From Paenibacillus sp. H1-7 (GTDB taxonomy: Bacteria; Bacillota; Bacilli; Paenibacillales; NBRC-103111), in the NCBI RefSeq assembly GCF_022354825.1, contig NZ_CP031168.1, positions 7,864,501-7,928,500 of the forward strand: 64,000 nucleotides of DNA, read 5' to 3'. Below are positions 42,024 to 51,042 of the stretch, piece after piece (position 1 is the stretch's first letter; every line of letters starts with the position of its first letter). The notes below the pieces were generated by a model that was not told the DNA's origin, made no database searches, and was given only the letters and a program-made list of their open reading frames with translations. The translations under genes and the position numbers were made by a program.

Positions 42024-42950
42024 TCAGGTCAGCGTCTCGCCGTGCTGCAAAATGCGGAGCGCCTGCTCCGACAGCTGCCGCCGCGTCCATTCGGCGGTCA
42101 GCCGGTCCAGCGCCTCCTTCGGCGTATCGTCGGCGAGGCGGAACGCCCCGTAGTGCATGGGGATGAACACGTCCCCCCGCACGTCCAGGTATGCTTGCAC
42201 CGCTTCCTCCGGCGTCACGTGCTGCGCGGACATGAACCATTCCGGCTCGTACGCGCCGATGGGCATCAAGGCATAGCGGATCGCGAACCGCTCGCCGATC
42301 CGCCGGAAGCCGGGGAAGTAGCCGCTATCCCCGGCAAAATAAACCGCCCCGCGCTCCTCTCCCTGCAGCGCGGGCTGAATAACCCAACCGCCCCAATGGG
42401 AGCGGTTGGTGTCAAGCAGCGTCCGGCGCGTCCAATGCTGCGCCGGGACAAAATGCAGCTCGAGTCCGCCGAGCTGCGCGTGCTCCCACCAGCTCAGCTC
42501 GGTCACGCGGGCGAAGCCTTTCGCCCGGAGCTTGCCGCTGAGCCCCGCGGGTACGAATAGCTGCGCTTGCCGGAAGGAGCGCAGCGTTCGCATGTCCATA
42601 TGATCGTAATGACTGTGGGATAAGAGCACGGCATCAATCGGAGGCAGCTCCTCAAGGCGAAGGCCGGGAGCCGCCAGCCTTTTGGCAAAGCCCATCCGAT
42701 CAGCCCAGACCGGGTCCGTCAGCAGGTTGATCCCGTTCATCTGAATCAGAAACGAGGAATGTCCGATCCATGTAATCGACGTCTCCGTCCGGTTACTGCG
42801 CAAAAAATCGATCCGTTTCGTTTCACAAGCCGGAACGGTGTACGATAAGTCCTTTATTTTTGCATTTCGTTCCTTCCTCCATTGGCGAAGCTGCTTGAAG
42901 CTTTTTAACGTCTTGACTCCGTCCATATTTTCGAACCTTTTATTGTCCAT
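42024..42950 (-). CDS. Metallo-beta-lactamase fold hydrolase (NAPE-PLD/UlaG-like)
   Basis: This 308-residue protein has the metal motif HSHYDH (112-117) and further ligands in VPAQHWTRR, FAGDSGYF and MHYGAF. The layout (WIGHSSFLIQMNGINLLTDPVW before the HxHxDH) fits the NAPE-PLD-like group, whose bacterial substrates are mostly unknown. GGAGG precedes ATG 42950. It is convergent with the CvfC-like gene, with an 18-bp gap and no clear terminator between. Confidence 0.9.
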   Translation of the reverse strand: MDNKRFENMDGVKTLKSFKQLRQWRKERNAKIKDLSYTVPACETKRIDFLRSNRTETSITWIGHSSFLIQMNGINLLTDPVWADRMGFAKRLAAPGLRLEELPPIDAVLLSHSHYDHMDMRTLRSFRQAQLFVPAGLSGKLRAKGFARVTELSWWEHAQLGGLELHFVPAQHWTRRTLLDTNRSHWGGWVIQPALQGEERGAVYFAGDSGYFPGFRRIGERFAIRYALMPIGAYEPEWFMSAQHVTPEEAVQAYLDVRGDVFIPMHYGAFRLADDTPKEALDRLTAEWTRRQLSEQALRILQHGETLT

Positions 42951-43077
42951 GCCGTCCCCCGCCTCCTTCCTTCCCTTACTAGACCAGTCACCTGTTCAGC
43001 TGGCTGTTCAGCGGTCCATCCATCAATCCATCAGCTATCCGTTCCACGATCCGGCCAGTACAAATCGCTCCCGACAC

Positions 43078-44073
43078 TCAGACACGATCGGTCATAATGC
43101 GCTTGTACAGATTCATAGCAATATGCAGGAATCCTTCATCATTCGGGTGCAAATACGCATCGCCAAACAAAGAGGTCATATTCGGGATCAGCCGCTGACC
43201 GTCCACGAGCCTAGTATTAGGGTAAGCCGCACATACGTTTCGAATTGTATCGCTCAATGCTTCAAGCGAGCCCAACGGGCGGGACTGTATTTGATCCGCT
43301 CTCCAGAACGGCGTCAGAACATACATAGGAATATCAGAGTACAGCTTGTTCGCTTTGGCAAAAAAACGCGCGCACTGCTCCCGGAATGCTTCCATTGTCT
43401 GGTAACGCCCCCAGTCGTTAGTGCCGTAGGCGACCGTAATGAGATCCGGCTTGTAAGGCAGCTCTTCATCCAAGCTGTCGGCGTCGAACACATACCCTCC
43501 TACCCCATGATTGAGCAGGTTCATCTCCAACGCCCGGGACAAGAGCACCGGATAAGTCGAGGATGGCTTTCTCGCATCCATTCCTTGCGTAATCGAATCG
43601 CCGATACAGAGCAGATTGCGGTCATACGGCTTTGCGGCCTCGACCACCGCTCCTTCAGACAATGTCAAGGAACGCAGAGTCAAGTTAGCGATTTGCGGCA
43701 AGTAAACCGTCCATCTCCGATGCTTTACTGCGTCGTTCTGATGGCCGTATTCCAAAGTCAGCTTGCCTTCGTCCTCCTCAAGCGATGGCGCGCCTTGACT
43801 CGCGATCAGCACACCGTCGATAAACACATCAAAAACAATCCATTTGCGGGCCGCCTCTCCTACTGTGTAACCCAGTTCTACCGATGCGGTATCCGATACA
43901 AAATCAAGACAAATCCCGGCCGGGCAGCCGCTGCGGATTTGATAGTTTTTTTGCCGCGCATACAGCTCCATTTGACGTTCGGTGAACCGGTGCACTACGA
44001 CGCCCTCTCCCGTTTGCTCCCATCGGATCGCGTTGCGAAACAGTTCTCCGTTCGACAGATCGATTGTACTCAT
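43078..44073 (-). CDS. SGNH/GDSL esterase with N-terminal beta domain
   Basis: This 331-residue protein has two parts. Residues 1-145 form a jelly-roll-like beta domain. Residues 150-331 form an SGNH hydrolase with GDS (158-160, nucleophile S160), the oxyanion-hole Gly in NHGVGGYVF, the Asn in GTND (217-220) and the Asp/His pair in YLHPNDEGF. This layout is known for bacterial carbohydrate esterases, for example acetylxylan esterases of the CE2/CE3-like type. No signal peptide is seen. The start follows a GGGGGAA site. A role in removing acyl groups from imported plant oligosaccharides is plausible. Confidence 0.88.
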   Translation of the reverse strand: MSTIDLSNGELFRNAIRWEQTGEGVVVHRFTERQMELYARQKNYQIRSGCPAGICLDFVSDTASVELGYTVGEAARKWIVFDVFIDGVLIASQGAPSLEEDEGKLTLEYGHQNDAVKHRRWTVYLPQIANLTLRSLTLSEGAVVEAAKPYDRNLLCIGDSITQGMDARKPSSTYPVLLSRALEMNLLNHGVGGYVFDADSLDEELPYKPDLITVAYGTNDWGRYQTMEAFREQCARFFAKANKLYSDIPMYVLTPFWRADQIQSRPLGSLEALSDTIRNVCAAYPNTRLVDGQRLIPNMTSLFGDAYLHPNDEGFLHIAMNLYKRIMTDRV

Positions 44074-44151
44074 TCAACCATTCCCCCAGGTTTCATTTGT
44101 GCTACAATAAATCTATTATACACACCATCAGGGAAGGAAAGGAAATGTACG

Positions 44152-44805
44152 ATGGACGCTCCCCGCATTCTTATTTTTTCCGGCGGCAGCTTGGGGAAAT
44201 GGTCTCTGGAAGCCATTAGCCCCGGAGATATTCTAGTAGGCGCCGATCGTGGGGCCTTGTTTTTGCTGCAGCACGGCTATATCCCCGACTTGGCGCTCGG
44301 CGATTTTGATTCGGTGACGGCCGAAGAAGTGAAGCAGATTGAGAAAGGAAGCCGCAGCTTCATTAGCTGCGACCCGGTGATGAAGGATTGGACCGATACG
44401 GAGATGGCCTTCAACTGGGCGTTGGAGAGGAAGCCCTCAGAGATCGTCATGCTCGGAGTACTGGGATCGAGATGGGATCATTCGCTCGCTAACCTACATC
44501 TGCTGCGCAAAGGCTTGGAGGCCGGCGTCCCGTGCCGGATTGTCGATGCGCACAATCAAATCACCCTGCTCGACTCGAGTTCGCCTCTGATGCTTGCGCG
44601 CAGCCGTTTCGCCAACGTATCGCTTCTGCCTTTAAGCCTGCAGGTGACGGGGATTACCCTCCAAGGCTTTCAATATCCGTTGAACGATGCTACCCTTACG
44701 CTAGGCCAATCCTTAGGGATCAGCAATGTGCTCCTTGAACCCCAAGGACGGATTGCGATAACGGACGGACTTTTGCTAGTGGTCCAGAGCAGCGATGCGG
44801 AGTAA
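44152..44805 (+). CDS. thiN: Thiamine pyrophosphokinase
   Basis: This 217-residue enzyme transfers pyrophosphate from ATP to thiamine to make the cofactor TPP. Motifs are ILIFSGGSLG at the N-terminus, VGADRGALFLLQHGYIPDLA, LGDFDSV, and DWTDTEMAFNWAL, all characteristic of TPK catalytic domains. ATG 44152 follows GGAAAGGAAA. The frame is open far upstream across the divergent esterase gene, but that is chance. No TPP riboswitch was recognised in the short upstream region. Confidence 0.93.
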   Translation: MDAPRILIFSGGSLGKWSLEAISPGDILVGADRGALFLLQHGYIPDLALGDFDSVTAEEVKQIEKGSRSFISCDPVMKDWTDTEMAFNWALERKPSEIVMLGVLGSRWDHSLANLHLLRKGLEAGVPCRIVDAHNQITLLDSSSPLMLARSRFANVSLLPLSLQVTGITLQGFQYPLNDATLTLGQSLGISNVLLEPQGRIAITDGLLLVVQSSDAE

Positions 44806-44811
44806 CATAGG

Positions 44812-44835
44812 TCCCTCATTTGAGGGGCTTTTTTT
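44812..44835 (+). terminator. Terminator of thiN
   Basis: CCCTCA / TGAGGGG hairpin with a tight loop followed by seven T. Confidence 0.85.
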
Positions 44836-44924
44836 CATATGGAAAGTTTCCGTTTTATAAGCCCGAACCTTTTGTTAATATATGGTTATTGGTACATTCC
44901 AGTAATCGCTGTTAGGGAGGGAGC

Positions 44925-46694
44925 TTGTTGGAGCAATCAAAACAATCGATTTTAGGGTTATTGCGCGATCCCGTCTTTTTAATTTTTTTGAAATCGGTAA
45001 AAAAATACCGCTGGATCTACGTCGGCGCCATCGCCACTCAGGTGACCATGACCGTCATCTCTCTGTTGTTTGCAGAGACAGGACGCCGTTTGTTCGACTA
45101 TGCCCCGAATGTGCCCGCACAAGCTTTGATCCTCTTATTATCCTCTTTCGTCGGCCTCACTGCAGCGCGTATCGGGCTTCAATTCGGGAACGAATGGCTG
45201 CGCTCGTATTTGAACGAATCCGTCGTATACGAAATGCGCAGGAACATACTGAACCACCTGCAGCGCCTGCCTCTCGGCTTTCACGAGCAGAACCACAGCT
45301 CCAGCTCCGTCAATGTGATGCATCACGAGCTCGAAATTGTAAAGAACTTTCTCGTTGCCGACATCCAAAAGCTAATCGCCCTCCCCATATCGTTTATTAT
45401 CGTGGGCGTGTACTTGTTGACGGTCCATCCGCTCCTTGGGTTGATAGCGTTTTCCATCGGTCCGCTTCAACTGATAAGCAATTTTGTATTAAAGCAAAAA
45501 TTCATGGAAGCGACTCGTCTGCAAAACGAAGTGACCCGCAATGTGTTTTTTCAAATCGGCGAGACGCTGCAAGGGATCCGGGAAGTGAAGGCCAATCAAT
45601 TGGAGCGGCATATTGATGACAGGATGGCGGATATCGAGCGAAAAGGCGTTGAGTACAACGTGCTGCTGACGAAGGTACGGTCGATCCGCAGCATTTGTAA
45701 AGATGCTCCCGGACAAATCGGTTATGTTCTCGGCCTTGGTGTCGGTGCCGTTATGATGGCTTCCGGCCATATCGGGGCGGGTGGACTGGTTGCGTTCATT
45801 TCCCTGCTCGATAAGGTCGCTGAGCCGTTCACGACGGTAGTTGAGGTTATTAATAATTTACAGCGTTTCATTTCGGGGGCTAGCCGGCTTCATCATGTCA
45901 TGGGTTTACCTGAGGAGGATTTAGAGACGGGAATCCCTCTAGCGAAAAAGGCTCCGGAGATCACTTTCGACTCCGTCGATTTCTCGTATCAAGAGGAGCA
46001 TCCGACCTTGCGGCAAATCTCCTTCACGATACCCGCCGGAGCGACCGTCGCCTTGGTAGGGCCGAGCGGTGCCGGGAAGAGCACCCTGCTGAAGCTGTTG
46101 TACCGGTTCTACGAGCCCTGGCAAGGTGTCATCAAGATCGACGGCATTCCTTTGCAGCAGTACTCCTTGACTTCTCTGCGCGATTCGATGGCACTCGTGT
46201 CACAAGACATCTATTTATTCGACTCCACAGCGGCTGACAATATCTCGCTCGGAAGAGACGACATTCCGCGCGAACAGCTGGAACGGGCTGCCCGGCTGGC
46301 TCAAGCTCACGATTTTATTAGCAAAATGCCGGAAGGCTACGACACACGTTTGGGTGAGCGCGGCATCAAATTATCCCACGGACAAAAGCAGCGCATCTCG
46401 ATAGCTAGAGCCATTCTCCGGAACGCTCCCATCCTCATACTGGACGAACCGACATCCGCTCTCGACGTAGAGACCGAGGAATCGTTCCAGCGCGATTTGG
46501 GCCAGTGGGCCGAGCATTGTACGAAAATCATCATCGCCCACCGATTGTCCACCATACGCCAGGCGGATCTTGTTGTTTTTCTGGAGGATGGCACGATTCG
46601 GGAAATAGGCTCCCCCTCCGAGCTGCTCCGCCAAAACGGAAGATTCCGCAGCTATTGGGAGAAGCAATCACCGTACGAGTTTCAAGTCCGTTAA
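44925..46694 (+). CDS. ABC exporter half-transporter (permease-ATPase fusion)
   Basis: This 589-residue protein has an N-terminal six-helix export domain (about 25-315) and a C-terminal ATPase. Walker A is VGPSGAGKST, the signature motif reads LSHGQKQRIS instead of the usual LSGGQ, Walker B is ILILDEPTSALD and the H-loop is IIIAHRLSTIRQ. It should work as a homodimer or with a partner that is not adjacent. Translation starts at TTG 44925 (a second TTG follows) after GGGAGGGAG. The substrate is unknown; this group includes lipid, drug and peptide exporters. Confidence 0.93.
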   Translation: MLEQSKQSILGLLRDPVFLIFLKSVKKYRWIYVGAIATQVTMTVISLLFAETGRRLFDYAPNVPAQALILLLSSFVGLTAARIGLQFGNEWLRSYLNESVVYEMRRNILNHLQRLPLGFHEQNHSSSSVNVMHHELEIVKNFLVADIQKLIALPISFIIVGVYLLTVHPLLGLIAFSIGPLQLISNFVLKQKFMEATRLQNEVTRNVFFQIGETLQGIREVKANQLERHIDDRMADIERKGVEYNVLLTKVRSIRSICKDAPGQIGYVLGLGVGAVMMASGHIGAGGLVAFISLLDKVAEPFTTVVEVINNLQRFISGASRLHHVMGLPEEDLETGIPLAKKAPEITFDSVDFSYQEEHPTLRQISFTIPAGATVALVGPSGAGKSTLLKLLYRFYEPWQGVIKIDGIPLQQYSLTSLRDSMALVSQDIYLFDSTAADNISLGRDDIPREQLERAARLAQAHDFISKMPEGYDTRLGERGIKLSHGQKQRISIARAILRNAPILILDEPTSALDVETEESFQRDLGQWAEHCTKIIIAHRLSTIRQADLVVFLEDGTIREIGSPSELLRQNGRFRSYWEKQSPYEFQVR

Positions 46695-46699
46695 AATAA

Positions 46700-46740
46700 A
46701 AAGCGGGACGGCATGTTATCACATGCTGCCCCGCTTTCTT
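46700..46740 (+). terminator. Terminator of ABC exporter gene
   Basis: AAAGCGGG / CCCGCTTT outer stem and GCATGT / ACATGC inner stem, then CTT. Confidence 0.7.
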
Positions 46741-46769
46741 GATATATCCGTCCCCGGCTGAAGCTCTTA

Positions 46770-46948
46770 CGGACACTGGTTCCGTTATTACCACAAAAAG
46801 ACCCAAAAACGTCAAGCGATCGGACCGTAGATCCGTTATTGTGGTATAATCCAAAGCTTTTACAGCAAAACAGCGCCAATAACGGACTCACGGTCCGATC
46901 GGTCCCTATTTTTGCAGGATTTCAAGCAAATAACGGATTTCCTGTCCG
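46770..46948. repeat. Four-module 179-bp inverted element, copy B
   Basis: Modules matching CGGAC-N6-TCCGTTATT occur at 46770-46789 and 46821-46840 (forward) and 46878-46897 and 46929-46948 (reverse). Spacing is identical to copy A: 31-bp spacers, 37-bp central gap, 179 bp overall. Spacer sequences differ from copy A. The element lies between the convergent ABC exporter and DUF554 genes. The flanking stretch 46949-47139 holds nothing else clear. Confidence 0.9.
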
Positions 46949-47139
46949 ATCCACCGCCGTAGCGCGCAATCTGTTGCGCAGTCTGTTGGGCCGCCCTCTC
47001 TGCTGCTTCCTCAATCTCTTCCGAATTCCTTCTTCCATGGTTGGCGGGAATTTCTACGCTAGCATCCTATTATGCTCAGCTCCATATAGCTGCCGAACAG
47101 CGTCCGGTCCATCGTCATCCGAATCTTGGCCGTTCTCGC

Positions 47140-47919
47140 CTACCAAGCACTAATCCAATGAACCAAAGGAACTGCAATCGCAGCGATAAGCAGCGAAGGG
47201 AGCAAATTAGCCACGTTAATTTTGCGAAGCTCCAGCAGGTTGATGCCGATGCCCATAATCAAAATGCCGCCGACAGCGGTAATTTGCGTGATGATCTCGT
47301 TCAGCATGTCTTGCGCAAGCAAAGACGCGATTCCCGACGCCGCCAAGGCGATTGCCCCTTGATACAGGAATACGGCTACGGATGAGAACAGCACTCCGAC
47401 CCCCATCGTCGAGGCAAAAATAATCGCGGTGAATCCGTCGAGCATCGCTTTCGTATACAAGATATCGTGCTGGCCGCGCAGCCCGCCGTCCAAGGCGCCA
47501 AGGATCGCCATAGCGCCGACGCAGTAAATCAATGTCGTGTTGACGAAGCCGAACGCGATCCGGCCTTGCTTCTTCTCTCCATTCGCTTCTCCGCTGTCTG
47601 TATGGGAACGGTTCGCCGCTGCCGACTTCCCTGCACCGGTCAACGCATTTACGGCCCGCTCCAGCTGCTGACCGAGCCGTTCCAGTCCTCGCTCCACCTG
47701 CAGCAGCTCGCCAAGAACGCCGCCCAATACCAAACTCGAAACGATCAGCAGAAAGTTGCTCGATTTCAATGTCATAGAAAAGCCGAGCGCAACCAACGCC
47801 ATGCCGATCCCCTGCATCACCGTACTGCGAATACCTTGACTCATTCGTTGAAGCACAAGCCCCAGCAGCCCTCCGATAATAATGGCCGCCGCATTAACAA
47901 TAGTTCCCCACAATGCCAT
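47140..47919 (-). CDS. DUF554 family membrane protein
   Basis: This 259-residue membrane protein has six or seven helices. The N-terminal WGTIVNAAAIIIGGLLGLVL and the internal FVNTTLIYCVGAMAILGALD are typical of DUF554 (YdfK/YqgA-type). Transport function is suspected for the family but not shown. A hydrophilic loop of about 40 residues (GAGKSAAANRSHTDSGEANG) in the middle is longer than usual. It is apparently monocistronic. Confidence 0.9.
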   Translation of the reverse strand: MALWGTIVNAAAIIIGGLLGLVLQRMSQGIRSTVMQGIGMALVALGFSMTLKSSNFLLIVSSLVLGGVLGELLQVERGLERLGQQLERAVNALTGAGKSAAANRSHTDSGEANGEKKQGRIAFGFVNTTLIYCVGAMAILGALDGGLRGQHDILYTKAMLDGFTAIIFASTMGVGVLFSSVAVFLYQGAIALAASGIASLLAQDMLNEIITQITAVGGILIMGIGINLLELRKINVANLLPSLLIAAIAVPLVHWISAW

Positions 47920-48064
47920 GCCGTCTATGAACCTCTCATTCTGTCATGTCGCTTTCCGTATCATATCATACCTGCTCTACTAGCGTGCAGTAGTCAATTT
48001 TGCCAGCAAAGCTCGTACATCCCTCTTAGGGAGAGCCCCATCTGTATCAAAAATTTTCCGATAC

Positions 48065-48108
48065 AAAAAGCCTGCCCGCGAGCATACAGCTCGGCAGGTC
48101 AGGCTTTT
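48065..48108 (-). terminator. Terminator after SulP gene
   Basis: AAAAGCCTG / CAGGCTTTT outer stem with an inner GCGAGC / AGCTCGG stem. Nearly symmetrical, so it may act on both strands. The rest of 47920-48246 holds a possible degenerate copy of a repeat module near 48228. Confidence 0.7.
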
Positions 48109-48246
48109 GCCAGGTTTACTTGTCACCGGTTCGATCCATCCGGCTCATCCGGTTCGTACTTGCTTTGCATGATCCGCTACCATGCCCTACAAAACAGAAC
48201 CTGCCCGCTGTTCGTTCCCACTCCACCGTGGTTCCGCACTTGGCCC

Positions 48247-49707
48247 CTAAGAATGAGCAGACCCTCCGGCCGTTAGCCCAACCCGGTCGATCATTTGCCT
48301 ACTCTCTTGATTTAGCCCCGTGAGCGTGACCTTTTTACCGAGAGCCGCGTATTTTTGCGTAGCTTTGGATATCGCCGTCACGGCGGAGTGATCCCACACA
48401 TGCGAAGCGCTCAGATCGATAACGACGTGCTCGGGATCTTCCGCATACTCGAACTGCTCGACGAAATGGGTCATCGTCCCGAAAAACAGCTGTCCCGATA
48501 TTTCGTACACCTTGTGTCCGTTCTCGTTCATGAAGGTGCGGCTGCGCAGCCGCGCCATTTTCCAGCCGAAGTTGAGCGCGCTCATAATGACACCGGAGAC
48601 GACGCCGATCGCCAAGTCCGAGGTGGCTACGACGATAGCTACCGTCAGTACCATGACCACCGCGTCGCCGCGAGGGATTTTGCCGATGGTCCGGATCGAA
48701 TTCCAGTCGAACGTCCCGATGGACACCATGAACATGACGCCGACCAAAGCAGCCATAGGAATCTGCTTCACGACATCACCCAGCACGAGGATGAGGAACA
48801 GCAAAAAGATTCCCGCTACGAACGTAGACAATCGCGTGCGCCCCCCGGACTTCACATTGATGACCGTCTGTCCGATCATCGCGCAGCCGGCCATGCCCCC
48901 AAAAAATCCCGTGATCACGTTGGCAATGCCTTGTCCGCGTATCTCGAGGTTTTTGTTGCTTTTCGTATCCGTCATTTCGTCGACTATCGTTGCCGTCAGC
49001 AGCGTCTCGGTCATTCCTACTACGGCCAGCGCCAGGGAATATGGAAACAAAGCAAGCAAGGTGCCCAGCGTTAACGGCACTTGCGGAAGGTGGAACACCG
49101 GAAGCGCCTGAGTGATGCTTCCCATATCACCTACCGTACGCAGATCGGCGCCCGTCAGCATGGCGATGATGGTCATGACAATGATCGCCACCAGCGCCGA
49201 CGGCACCGCCGTAGTCAGCCTTGGAAGCAAATAGATGATCGCGAGCGTACCAGCCACCATCAAGTACATAACCCAAGTGGCGCCTGCAAAATTAGGAAGC
49301 TGCGCCATGAAAATAATAATGGCCAGCGCATTGACGAACCCGACGATAACCGATTGCGGTACAAAGGTGATGAACTTCCCTACTTTCAAAGAGCCTAAAA
49401 CCCATTGAATAATTCCGGTCAACACCGTAGCGGCAAACAAATAATCCAGTCCGTACTTGACGATAATCGGCCCCATCAACGAAGCCATTGCTCCGGTTGC
49501 CGCCGAAATCATCCCCGGCCGGCCGCCGACAATCGAGATCGTCACGGCAATGGTAAAGGAAGCATATAAGCCTACCATCGGATCGACGCCCGCCATGATG
49601 GAAAAGGCGATCGCTTCGGGAATTAACGCGAAAGCAACCGTCAAGCCCGACAGCAAATCGTTGCGGACATTGCCAAAGAAGCCTTGTTTTACCCGTTCAA
49701 AAAACAA
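48247..49707 (-). CDS. SulP family anion transporter with STAS domain
   Basis: This 486-residue transporter has about eleven to fourteen hydrophobic segments, the SulP signature GLTVAFALIPEAIAFSIMAGVDPMVGLYASF near the N-terminus, and a C-terminal STAS domain from about 390 (ISGQLFFGTMTHFVEQFEYA). The substrate could be sulfate, bicarbonate or another anion. Translation starts at TTG 49707 after AGGAGAGG. It is monocistronic, with a hairpin about 140 bp beyond its stop codon. Confidence 0.93.
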   Translation of the reverse strand: MFFERVKQGFFGNVRNDLLSGLTVAFALIPEAIAFSIMAGVDPMVGLYASFTIAVTISIVGGRPGMISAATGAMASLMGPIIVKYGLDYLFAATVLTGIIQWVLGSLKVGKFITFVPQSVIVGFVNALAIIIFMAQLPNFAGATWVMYLMVAGTLAIIYLLPRLTTAVPSALVAIIVMTIIAMLTGADLRTVGDMGSITQALPVFHLPQVPLTLGTLLALFPYSLALAVVGMTETLLTATIVDEMTDTKSNKNLEIRGQGIANVITGFFGGMAGCAMIGQTVINVKSGGRTRLSTFVAGIFLLFLILVLGDVVKQIPMAALVGVMFMVSIGTFDWNSIRTIGKIPRGDAVVMVLTVAIVVATSDLAIGVVSGVIMSALNFGWKMARLRSRTFMNENGHKVYEISGQLFFGTMTHFVEQFEYAEDPEHVVIDLSASHVWDHSAVTAISKATQKYAALGKKVTLTGLNQESRQMIDRVGLTAGGSAHS

Positions 49708-49926
49708 GAAAGATCCTCTCCTATTCGATTATATCTATAGTTGGCGCTCCACTCTCAGGATTGCCGGGGCCGATGTTCACTGCCCTAGATTATAAACGGT
49801 AGGAATGAATCTTTCACCTTCGCCAATGGCGCTATATCCCGATAAACCGTCTTTCTTGCCGGAAAATAGACGATTTTCGCCGGATTGCTCTTTTTTACAC
49901 GGACGGGCCGGACTATATCTCTTGTT

Positions 49927-50877
49927 TTATTTAAACCAGCCTTTGTACAAAAACCAGGAGAACATCCCCGCCCCAATACCGGTCATAACAACCAGCACGA
50001 CATAGTAACCCCACTTCCACTCCAGCTCGGGCATATAATGAAAGTTCATGCCGTAAAGGCCGGCGATGAAGGTTAACGGCATAAATATCGTGGTTATGAC
50101 CGTCAAGGTTTTCATAATATTGTTCATGCGGTTGGAATTCAGCGAAATGTAGCTGTCCCGCAAATCGGCCGTAACCTCGCGGTTGGACTCGAGTATTTCC
50201 GACAGCTTGAGCAAATGATCGTGAATATCGGTGAAATAAAACAGATGCTCCTTGAGCCCTTCGATACGGTCCGAATTGATGACCCGGTACAGCAGCTCGC
50301 GCATCGGAAAAATCGTTCTGCGCAGCTTCAGCAGCTTCGCACGGATTTCGAACGTTTGGCTCATCAGCTTCTCGATCGCCTTACCGGTCGTATTGCCTTC
50401 GATGGCATTGAGCTCGTCCTCGATTTGATAGACGCACGGGAAATACTGGTCCACCAGCTTGTCCATAATGAGATACGCGCAATATAGATGATTGATCTCC
50501 CCCGGCTCCTTATGCTCCCTGATCCGGTTCCATGCTTCATCTATCTCTTTTTGCTGAGCAAAATGGAAGGTGACGACGAAGCGTCCGCTGAGAAACATAT
50601 CGACCTCTTCAGCGCCTAACGTCTCTTCATTTAAGGCATGCAGCACGAAAAACTGCACATCGTCATAGTAATCGACCTTGGGACGCTGCAGCAGATGATA
50701 GCAGTCTTCAATGGCAAGAGGATGAAAGTGAAAGTAGCTCTCCAGCCATTTCGCCTCTTCCTCCGTCGGCCGGTCGAAATCAACCCAGTACCATGCAATC
50801 TCGGGACGATGCAGCTCGTTAACCGGGATATTTTCCAAAACTCGCCCTTCTTCGGTCACCGCCAGAACTCTAATCAA
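49927..50877 (-). CDS. corA: CorA family magnesium transporter
   Basis: This 316-residue protein has a large cytosolic N-terminal domain and two C-terminal membrane helices (FIAGLYGMNF and YYVVLVVMTGIGAGMFSWFLY). The family signature YGMNF precedes the loop. A pentameric channel for Mg2+ (or Co2+/Ni2+) is expected. Translation starts at TTG 50877 after GAGGGTGAG. The 219-bp gap to the SulP gene shows no clear terminator. Confidence 0.94.
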   Translation of the reverse strand: MIRVLAVTEEGRVLENIPVNELHRPEIAWYWVDFDRPTEEEAKWLESYFHFHPLAIEDCYHLLQRPKVDYYDDVQFFVLHALNEETLGAEEVDMFLSGRFVVTFHFAQQKEIDEAWNRIREHKEPGEINHLYCAYLIMDKLVDQYFPCVYQIEDELNAIEGNTTGKAIEKLMSQTFEIRAKLLKLRRTIFPMRELLYRVINSDRIEGLKEHLFYFTDIHDHLLKLSEILESNREVTADLRDSYISLNSNRMNNIMKTLTVITTIFMPLTFIAGLYGMNFHYMPELEWKWGYYVVLVVMTGIGAGMFSWFLYKGWFK

Positions 50878-51042
50878 ACGTACTCACCCTCTATCCAGTT
50901 TCCTCGTCCGTCCCGCCGGAACGTGTCCTTGCCGCTCCTGCCTAATTACCATCATTACCCGTTTGGCCGAATTCAGACGAACAAGGCCGCAAAGGAAAAA
51001 AGGTACTCCAACTTAAACCGTTGAAATACCTCTAAGCTTCCG

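Noticed and set aside
42838..44151. Long upstream extension of the thiN frame
   Set aside because: The frame is open by chance opposite the esterase gene. TPK homology begins at ATG 44152, which has its own ribosome binding site.
44101..44151. TPP riboswitch upstream of thiN
   Set aside because: The region between the divergent esterase gene and thiN is only about 78 bp and lacks the conserved THI-box core.
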